Shown: in pieces, positions 6,445 to 11,308 of the stretch
How the letters are laid out: each line of letters opens with the position of its first letter
Numbering within the stretch: the first letter of the stretch is position 1
From: Acinetobacter sp.
GTDB taxonomy: Bacteria; Pseudomonadota; Gammaproteobacteria; Pseudomonadales; Moraxellaceae
Direction of reading: 5' to 3'
Assembly (NCBI GenBank): GCA_008017255.1
Contig: SSHD01000138.1
Coordinates: 1-11,308 of the forward strand
Length of the DNA: 11,308 bases
Position numbers and translations under genes: made by a program
Notes under the pieces: generated by a model
Told to the model about the DNA's origin: nothing
Databases searched by the model: none
The model's input: the letters and a program-made list of their open reading frames with translations, nothing else

Positions 6445-6978
6445 GTGATTTCGACCAAAGCCGTAAAACCTACCCTGCAACTTGCTTATGTCAAACTGAT
6501 GATGGATGTTGTCGGTCGAGGATTGGTCATGGCAAGCCAAGTAGATCAAGAAGTTCAACAAGAAGTGGCTAAATTTCCTGTGGGCTATGTGCTTTCGATG
6601 AAAGTTTTCCCACACGGACCGCAATTTGTAGCGCGCGTAACCGAATCACAGCAGTTAGAGCTGTTGAGTGACTACAAAACCAAGCCCGATTTAACTGTCA
6701 TTTTTAAACATGTCACTCATGCATTTTTGGTTTTTTCTTTCCAAGAAGGCACAGCGCAAGCCTTTGCCAATGACCGTATTATTGCCGATGGTGATGTGTC
6801 CAATGCCATTCGTTTGGTACGCTGCTTAAACAAAATTGAAGCGTTGATTTTACCAAAGTCGATCGCCGCGCTTGCAGTGAAACGCTATCCAACCGACCTA
6901 TCATTCAAAGAAAAAATCAGTAGTGCGAAAAACATTTACCTCAAAGTTGCACAATCTTACTTTAATCGGAGCGAATAA
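6445..6978 (+). CDS. SCP2 sterol-binding domain protein
   Basis: The 177-aa soluble protein has the SCP2-like layout. A helical start precedes FPVGYVLSMKVFPHGPQFVARV (about 44-65), then a beta-strand with PDLTVIFKHVTHAFLVFSFQEGTAQAFANDRIIADGDVS (about 81-119), the lipid-binding core typical of this group, and a C-terminal helix with LILPKSIAALAVKRYP. SCP2 folds bind hydrophobic molecules in a tunnel; the ligand here is unknown. The start is GTG at 6445, supported by AAGGGA 7 bases upstream. The stop is one base before the ATG of the alcohol dehydrogenase gene, so the pair is almost certainly co-transcribed and probably translationally coupled. A carrier that presents a lipid-like substrate to the dehydrogenase is a reasonable inference. 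UbiJ/UbiT-type quinone proteins share the fold, but the context does not favour them. Confidence 0.85.
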   Translation: MISTKAVKPTLQLAYVKLMMDVVGRGLVMASQVDQEVQQEVAKFPVGYVLSMKVFPHGPQFVARVTESQQLELLSDYKTKPDLTVIFKHVTHAFLVFSFQEGTAQAFANDRIIADGDVSNAIRLVRCLNKIEALILPKSIAALAVKRYPTDLSFKEKISSAKNIYLKVAQSYFNRSE

Positions 6979-6979
6979 C

Positions 6980-8164
6980 ATGGCTAAACCTTATTACGAA
7001 TTTTTCTGCCCTGTCAAAGTGATTGCAGGTAACGCAGCCTTAGAACACATTCCGTTTGAACTTGCGACCTTAGGCGCAAAACGCCCCATGATTATTACCG
7101 ATAAAGGTGTACGCGCCAACGGCTTACTTAGCCCAATCGAAGCGGCTTTTAGCACGACAGATGCGGTCATTGGCGCAATTTTTGATGATGTACCACCCGA
7201 TTCAAGTTTAGAAGTGGTGCGTTTGGCAGCCGACGTTTACCGTAAACAAAAATGCGATGCGATTATTGCCATTGGTGGTGGCTCAGTCATCGACACCTCG
7301 AAAGCGACTAATATTTTAGTGTCTGAAGGCGGTGATGATCTGTTGCAATATGCAGGTGCACACAACTTACCAAAACCATTAAAACCATTTTTTGTGATTC
7401 CAACCACATCAGGCACTGGCTCAGAAGTCACCATGGTGGCGGTGGTTTCGGACTTACAAAAAAATGTGAAGTTGGCTTTTGCTTCTTATTACCTCATGCC
7501 ACATGCGGCGATTCTTGATCCGCGCATGACCACCACCCTACCAGCGCATTTAACGGCAATGACAGGTATGGATGCACTCACTCATTGTGTTGAAGCATAT
7601 AGCTGCTTAGCTGCAAACCCATTAAGCGATGCTTACGCCAGTGCAGGGATTAAAAAAATCAGTGAAAATCTATTCAAAGTTTTAGACAATCCAAATGATG
7701 CACAAGGTCGCCTAGAGTTGGCACAAGCGTCAACCATGGCAGGCATTGCATTCTCTAACTCAATGGTCGGCTTAGTGCATTCATTGGGCCATGCCTTAGG
7801 TGCAGTAGCGCATTTACCGCATGGCTTGTGCATGAATTTATTCATGCCTTATGTACTGGAATACAACAAAGAAGTAAATGGCGACAAAATTGCAGATTTA
7901 TTATTGCCTTTAGCTGGTGCAGATATTTATGCGCAAACCCCTGCTAACATGCGTGCTGACAAAGCCATTGCCACGATTTTAACTATGCGCGATCGTTTAT
8001 TTACGTTAACCAAGCTACCACGTACCTTGCGAGAAACTGGCAAAGTCACCGAAGCACAGTTGGATGAAGTGGCAGAAAAAGCCTTAAATGACGGTTCAAT
8101 TATTTACAACCCGAAAGAAGCCAACCTACAAGACTTACGTGCGATTTTGCAAAAAGCTTGGTAA
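6980..8164 (+). CDS. Iron-containing (group III) alcohol dehydrogenase
   Basis: The 394-aa enzyme belongs to the Fe-ADH/FucO family, which interconverts alcohols and aldehydes with NAD(P). The nucleotide-binding GGGSVIDTSKA lies at residues 99-109 and PTTSGTGSEVT at 141-151. The expected metal ligands are all present: Asp198 and His202 in GMDALTHCVEAY, His267 in LVHSLGHALGA and His281 in LPHGLCMN. I chose the ATG at 6980, with CGGAG 8 bases upstream. The frame stays open back to 6923, but that would overlap the SCP2 gene. It directly follows the SCP2 gene and ends in a strong terminator, so the two form one unit. Substrate cannot be read from the sequence; the partner gene suggests a medium- or long-chain alcohol. 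Metal identity (Fe or Zn) is from family knowledge. Confidence 0.94.
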   Translation: MAKPYYEFFCPVKVIAGNAALEHIPFELATLGAKRPMIITDKGVRANGLLSPIEAAFSTTDAVIGAIFDDVPPDSSLEVVRLAADVYRKQKCDAIIAIGGGSVIDTSKATNILVSEGGDDLLQYAGAHNLPKPLKPFFVIPTTSGTGSEVTMVAVVSDLQKNVKLAFASYYLMPHAAILDPRMTTTLPAHLTAMTGMDALTHCVEAYSCLAANPLSDAYASAGIKKISENLFKVLDNPNDAQGRLELAQASTMAGIAFSNSMVGLVHSLGHALGAVAHLPHGLCMNLFMPYVLEYNKEVNGDKIADLLLPLAGADIYAQTPANMRADKAIATILTMRDRLFTLTKLPRTLRETGKVTEAQLDEVAEKALNDGSIIYNPKEANLQDLRAILQKAW

Positions 8165-8195
8165 ACAATTGGTTTAATTTAATAATTTAGCTTTT

Positions 8196-8231
8196 AAAGC
8201 CCTGATTTTTTATAGAAAATCAGGGCTTTTC
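8196..8231. terminator. Strong intrinsic terminator after the alcohol dehydrogenase gene
   Basis: A perfect 14-bp stem (AAAGCCCTGATTTT / AAAATCAGGGCTTT) closes a 6-base loop and is followed by T residues. The flanking A and T tracts could make it act in both directions. It separates the SCP2-dehydrogenase pair from the permease gene. Confidence 0.88.
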
Positions 8232-8360
8232 TAATTAAATGAATGTTTATTCATCGGTTTATCTCCCCAACTGGCAAAAAAATTGCTAAAAAAGCAGGCA
8301 ATAGCACTGACAATGCGCATCAATTTAGGATAAATTGGCGCAATTCTGACTTTCTGTAGC

Positions 8361-8386
8361 AGGATGTTTTATCAGCAAATCATCCT
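8361..8386 (+). promoter_or_regulatory. Inverted repeat upstream of the permease gene
   Basis: AGGATG-T-TTT / AAA-T-CATCCT forms 6 bp plus 3 bp around one mismatch, with an ATCAGC loop. It lies 30 bases before the permease start and may be an operator or leader hairpin. Three GATC sites within 17 bases (8399-8415) follow. No convincing promoter can be fixed; CTGACA at 8307-8312 with ATAAAT 17 bases on is the best, weak candidate. Confidence 0.3.
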
Positions 8387-8416
8387 TAAACTATAGCCGA
8401 TCACTGATCAAAGATC

Positions 8417-9826
8417 ATGGGGATAACGCCGTTGACTAATATTTCTGGGGTTCAATCAACCGCTACACTGCAAAAAACACTGGGTTTTTGGCACATTATT
8501 ATTATTGGCTTAGCCTATATTCAACCAATGACTTTATTTGATACTTTCGGTTTGGTTTCCGAAGAAAGTCATGGCCATGTGCCGACTTCATATATCGTGG
8601 CATTAGTGGCAATTTTATTGACCTCTATCAGTTATGGACACATGATTCGTCGTTATCCATCTTCAGGGTCAGCTTATACCTACGCACAAAAATCTATTCA
8701 TCCCAATGTCGGCTTTATGGTCGGTTGGTCGTCTTGGCTAGATTATTTACTCTCGCCAATGGTCAATATTATTTTGGCGGTGATTTACCTTGAAGCCTTA
8801 TTTCCAAACGTAAATCATTGGGTGTGGGTGCTTGGACTAACGGCCTTTATGACAGGTGTCAACTTACGCGGCGCGCGTTTTGTGGCCAACTTTAATAGTT
8901 TGATTGTGTTAGTGCAGTTGGCGGTCATTGGCTACTTCACGTGGATGGTGTATCAACTACTAGCTGGTGGCGTAAATGCCGATGGCACACTGGTCAATGC
9001 CAAATATCAGTTGTGGAGTTTAGAGCCGTTTTGGAATGAAATGACCTCTGTCGCTGCACTCATTACAGGTGCAACTTTACTGTGCTTCTCGTTCACTGGA
9101 TTTGACTCGCTCAGTTCACTCGCCGAAGAAACTAAAGATACTGAAAAAACCCTACCCCGTGCGATTTTCATGACCGCATTGTTTGCAGGGATTATTTTTA
9201 TTGTCAGCACTTACTTCATGCAAATTTACTTCCCAAATGACCCTAAAACCTATTTTGAAGATGTCGCAGCGACTCAGCCAGATATTTTACAAGCGGTTGG
9301 CGGTGTGGCGTTTAAAACCATCGTGTTGTATTTTGCGATTGTTACGGTCATGGCATCTGGTATTTCTGCGCATGCAGGCGTGTCACGTTTAATGTATGTA
9401 ATGGGCCGTGATGGGGTCATTAATAAGAAGATTTTCGGTCATATTAGTCCGAAAAACTTCACCCCTTCTTATAATATTTTGATTGTGGGTGCGGTGGCGT
9501 TATCTGCGGGCTTTATGAGCTTAGATATTGTGATTTCAATGATTAGCTTTGGTGCGTTGATTGCCTTTACTTTTGTGAATTTATCGGTGATTTCGCGTTA
9601 TGCTCTGCGTGATGGTCGCACCAAAAACCTGAAAGATATTGTGAATTATGTGATTATTCCTTTGTTTGGTTTCTTGAGTGTTTTTGCCATGTGGCTAGAG
9701 ATTGAAGATACCGCACTGAAATACGGTTTATGGTGGGCGATGTTTGGTATTTTATATTTGGGTTATAAAACCAAAGGCTTTAAATACAATGCTCCACAGC
9801 ATAATGAGTTTGATGATAAGCTCTAA
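8417..9826 (+). CDS. APC-family permease, PuuP/PlaP-like (probable putrescine or amine importer)
   Basis: The 469-aa membrane protein has about 12 hydrophobic segments, starting with WHIIIIGLAYIQPMTLFDTFG (about 24-44). The segment RRYPSSGSAYTYAQKSIHPNVGFMVGWSSWLDYLLSPMVN (about 78-117) closely resembles the putrescine transporters PuuP and PlaP of E. coli. The TGFDSLSSLAEETKDTEKTLPRAI loop (about 227-250) is the usual APC signature. It would import a small amine or amino acid using the ion gradient. No polyamine catabolic gene is adjacent, so the substrate is not fixed. The start is uncertain. The ATG at 8417 has no good ribosome-binding site, whereas a TTG at 8432 (giving MTNISG...) has GGGGATAA about 6 bases upstream. 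The gene stands alone between two terminators. Confidence 0.9.
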   Translation: MGITPLTNISGVQSTATLQKTLGFWHIIIIGLAYIQPMTLFDTFGLVSEESHGHVPTSYIVALVAILLTSISYGHMIRRYPSSGSAYTYAQKSIHPNVGFMVGWSSWLDYLLSPMVNIILAVIYLEALFPNVNHWVWVLGLTAFMTGVNLRGARFVANFNSLIVLVQLAVIGYFTWMVYQLLAGGVNADGTLVNAKYQLWSLEPFWNEMTSVAALITGATLLCFSFTGFDSLSSLAEETKDTEKTLPRAIFMTALFAGIIFIVSTYFMQIYFPNDPKTYFEDVAATQPDILQAVGGVAFKTIVLYFAIVTVMASGISAHAGVSRLMYVMGRDGVINKKIFGHISPKNFTPSYNILIVGAVALSAGFMSLDIVISMISFGALIAFTFVNLSVISRYALRDGRTKNLKDIVNYVIIPLFGFLSVFAMWLEIEDTALKYGLWWAMFGILYLGYKTKGFKYNAPQHNEFDDKL

Positions 9827-9847
9827 ACTAGGTTCATAAGATTTAAG

Positions 9848-9872
9848 AAAGGTGCTATATGCGCCTTTTTAT
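9848..9872 (+). terminator. Intrinsic terminator of the permease gene
   Basis: AAAGGTGC / GCGCCTTT (8 bp with one G-T pair) closes a TATAT loop and is followed by TT-AT. It lies 22 bases after the stop codon. Confidence 0.8.
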
Positions 9873-9952
9873 ATGCTTGATTTTTATTGGGTTAAGTTTA
9901 TGTTTTTTAGAGTTTTGCCATTCATATTCTTGTTTTAATTCAATATAAACCT

Positions 9953-10005
9953 GTTTGGCGTTCCACCTGAGAAGTGTACTTCGCAAGGGGTGGAACGAGG
10001 GAATC
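9953..10005 (+). repeat. Dispersed hairpin repeat, left copy
   Basis: GTTTGGCGTTCCACC (9953-9967) and GGGTGGAACGAGGGAATC (9988-10005) form a stem (CGTTCCACC / GGTGGAACG) around an inner hairpin GAAGT-GT-ACTTC. The same ends, GTTTGGC-n-TTCCACC and GGTGGAACGAGG-AATC, recur in reverse orientation at 11253-11290. The repeat abuts the diguanylate cyclase stop codon, so it may also serve as that gene's 3' hairpin. Confidence 0.7.
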
Positions 10006-10951
10006 AAATGATGACTTTAATTTGACGTTTATGCTGATACATTTTTTCATCTGCTTCAATGACTGCCATTCGTAAATTTTTACTTGGTTCACGTGCCGCA
10101 ACACCAAGAGCAGCATTAATTCCAGCATTTTGTAAGGACTTTAAAAGCCGATTCACCAATTTCTGAGTATTTTCTAAAGTCGTTTCAATATTTAGAATGC
10201 CAAACTCATCTCCTCCTAAACGCGCGACTAAATCATTGGAGCGTACATTTTTCTTTAAGATTTGGGCCGTTTTTTGGATCATCAGGTCTCCAGCCGAATG
10301 ACCAGATTTATCGTTTATAGCTTTTAAGTCATTTAAATCTATCATAATCACTGTGGTTGGATGTCCGTACGTTTTACATCGATCTTCCTCTAAATCCAAA
10401 AATGTATCCCAAGCACGACGATTAAAAACACCCGTTAAATGATCGGTTAATGAATCCATTTCAAGCTTTTCACTAACTCTTTTTTGTTCATTAATTTTAA
10501 GTTCATTTTGTAAAATTCGACTAAGTAATAAACTGAATAGCTCTAATAGATCACTATGTTGTTCTATGCTTTGAGGCTGTACTGATGGATCAATAGCACA
10601 TAATGTGCCGAAAATAGAACCATCCTCATTTAATAAAGGTTGCCCAATATAGGCATTTATATCGACCAGTTTGTTGATGCCTGCTTCTACATACAGTGGA
10701 ATCTTTTTCGAATCAGGTGCTATGCGTGGCCCTTTATCTAATACCATCTTAGAGCAGTATGAGTCAGCCCAATTGAAGACCTGTCCTGCCTGTACTCCAT
10801 ATCCATGATCTTTAGCTTGCAAAACTATCCAATCATTACTTTCAGTACGAGTAATCATCCATAAAGCAAAGCCTAAGTGATTATGTAAATACTCTAAAAT
10901 TTTTTCACCAGCATCTTTAAAATCTTTAAAGTTTTCATAAGAAGGGATCAT
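10004..10951 (-). CDS. GAF-GGDEF diguanylate cyclase
   Basis: The 315-aa cytoplasmic protein has an N-terminal GAF sensor domain (about 12-145, with YCSKMVLDKGPRIAPDS and NAYIGQPLLNEDGSIFGTLCAIDP). A short linker helix leads to a GGDEF domain (about 163-312). The catalytic loop is intact, R-L-GGDEF at 246-250. DLNDLKAINDKSGHSAGD (205-222) supplies metal- and GTP-binding residues. An RxxD inhibitory site (RSND, 237-240) lies five residues before GGDEF, so product feedback is likely. It should make cyclic di-GMP from two GTP in response to a small ligand or redox signal sensed by GAF. There is no membrane segment. The ribosome-binding site is weak (CGAG, 5 bases before ATG). It is isolated between repeat and IS debris, suggesting an accessory or relocated gene. 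Confidence 0.93.
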   Translation of the reverse strand: MIPSYENFKDFKDAGEKILEYLHNHLGFALWMITRTESNDWIVLQAKDHGYGVQAGQVFNWADSYCSKMVLDKGPRIAPDSKKIPLYVEAGINKLVDINAYIGQPLLNEDGSIFGTLCAIDPSVQPQSIEQHSDLLELFSLLLSRILQNELKINEQKRVSEKLEMDSLTDHLTGVFNRRAWDTFLDLEEDRCKTYGHPTTVIMIDLNDLKAINDKSGHSAGDLMIQKTAQILKKNVRSNDLVARLGGDEFGILNIETTLENTQKLVNRLLKSLQNAGINAALGVAAREPSKNLRMAVIEADEKMYQHKRQIKVII

Positions 10952-11039
10952 AATTACTCGTTATTTTGATTAGGATTAAACCTAAAAAGTAGCAAAATGC
11001 TATTTAATAGGACCAATAGAAACTTTAATTCTCATCGTG
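10952..11039 (-). other. Upstream region of the diguanylate cyclase gene
   Basis: This AT-rich stretch should hold the gene's promoter, but no good -35/-10 pair is visible on the minus strand. TTGCTA with TAATCA 17 bases on is the nearest and is poor. A small inverted repeat, TTAGG-n6-CCTAA (10970-10985), lies 18 bases before the start codon and could be a regulator site. Confidence 0.3.
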
Positions 11040-11091
11040 TGAACCATACCGGGTTTGTCAGGGGCGTTTGAACCGTACCGGGTTTGTCGGA
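11040..11091. repeat. Two direct copies of an IS3-type terminal repeat
   Basis: TGAACCATACCGGGTTTGTC at 11040-11059 and TGAACCGTACCGGGTTTGTC at 11069-11088 differ at one position in 20, with a 29-base period; the next three bases differ at two. Both begin with the TG typical of IS3-family outer ends and point the same way. The inner copy is the natural right end of the transposase remnant that follows; the outer copy is a duplicate. Confidence 0.75.
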
Positions 11092-11252
11092 GACTTTTTT
11101 ATTTAAGTTAGGCCACCTGACCTAACGGGTTAATCTTATCATAGTACATTGCTTCAAACTCAAAAGGCGATACATAACCCAGTGCGCTGTGTACACGCTC
11201 TTTATTAAACCAATAATAGTTATACTTATTCGATGGTGAATTTTTTGTGAAG
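11069..11252 (-). mobile_element. Right-end remnant of an IS3-family insertion sequence
   Basis: The remnant comprises the inner terminal repeat (11069-11091), a T-rich spacer and the last 47 codons of an IS3-type transposase, and is cut off by the dispersed repeat at 11253. The left end and most of orfB are not in the window. Family is assigned from the transposase C-terminus and TG end; the exact IS name is not recognised. Confidence 0.75.
11108..11251 (-). pseudogene. IS3-family transposase (orfB), C-terminal fragment
   Basis: Minus-strand codons from 11251 to the TAA at 11110-11108 read FTKNSPSNKY, then NYYWFNKERVHSALGYVSPF, then EFEAMYYDKINPLGQVA. The core Y-x-Y-W-F-N-x-x-R-V-H-S-A-L-G-Y-x-S-P-x-E-F-E is the standard end of the DDE integrase domain of IS3-family OrfB. 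The acidic catalytic residues normally lie upstream and are missing or outside. The same frame runs back through the repeat at 11253-11290 and stops at TAA 11302-11300, so no complete transposase can be made from this end. It is decayed mobile DNA. Confidence 0.82.
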
Positions 11253-11290
11253 GATTCCTCGTTCCACCGCTGTGCGGTGGAATGCCAAAC
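11253..11290 (-). repeat. Dispersed hairpin repeat, right copy (inverted)
   Basis: TTCCACCGC-TGT-GCGGTGGAA is a perfect 9-bp hairpin flanked by GGATTCCTCG and TGCCAAAC. It is the reverse-orientation counterpart of the repeat at 9953-10005, with a shorter, simpler centre. It interrupts the IS3 transposase reading frame, so it is younger than the IS or was joined to it by rearrangement. Confidence 0.7.
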
Positions 11291-11308
11291 TGGTTCACAT
11301 TAAATACC

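Noticed and set aside
6923..6979. Earlier in-frame start for the alcohol dehydrogenase
   Set aside because: It overlaps the end of the SCP2 gene by 56 bases and lacks a ribosome-binding site; MAKPYYEF at 6980 has CGGAG upstream.
9940..10128. 62-codon minus-strand open frame over the 3' end of the cyclase gene
   Set aside because: It lies in another frame across the GGDEF domain end and the hairpin repeat, with no start signals.
1..11308. CRISPR array, tRNA, rRNA, integron or toxin-antitoxin pair
   Set aside because: I saw no regularly spaced direct repeats, tRNA cloverleaf, rRNA segment or paired small toxin-antitoxin genes on either strand.

Overview
The window is chromosomal DNA of a low-to-moderate GC gammaproteobacterium, most likely Acinetobacter (Moraxellaceae). 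This is inferred from protein resemblance (RpoD, LipB, the PA3496-like and UPF0149 proteins), from codon use, and from short G-rich hairpin repeats of the kind I associate with that genus. No database search was possible. Most of it is ordinary housekeeping DNA with three accessory patches.

Left part (1-2016). The 3' end of a TrhO-type tRNA uridine hydroxylase gene converges on a minus-strand lipoprotein gene (366-869). That gene sits behind a 344-base leader region. On the minus strand the leader folds into a compact multi-hairpin RNA (941-1066). Two of its segments are complementary to the downstream leader, one of them exactly over the lipoprotein gene's Shine-Dalgarno. This is the layout of the phage P1/P7 C4 antisense RNA and is the most interesting object in the window. 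Upstream on the same strand are a UPF0149 (YgfB/YecA-like) gene and a small acidic PA3496-like gene.

Centre (2017-6363). A 352-base divergent promoter region leads into rpoD, the primary sigma factor, followed by a YbeD/DUF493 gene, an unrecognised exported protein and lipB. ybeD and lipB are neighbours in E. coli too, but here an exported-protein gene lies between them and overlaps lipB. Two hairpin repeats of one family flank the ybeD-like gene.

Right-centre (6445-9826). An SCP2 (sterol-carrier-like) protein gene is followed one base later by an iron-type alcohol dehydrogenase gene, suggesting a two-gene unit for handling a hydrophobic alcohol or aldehyde. A strong terminator separates it from an APC-family permease that resembles the putrescine importers PuuP/PlaP and ends in its own terminator.

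Right end (9953-11308). A minus-strand GAF-GGDEF diguanylate cyclase gene and a decayed IS3-family end lie between two inverted copies of one dispersed hairpin repeat. The IS remnant keeps only the transposase C-terminus and has two direct copies of its terminal repeat 29 bases apart. This is the clearly mobile, rearranged part of the window.
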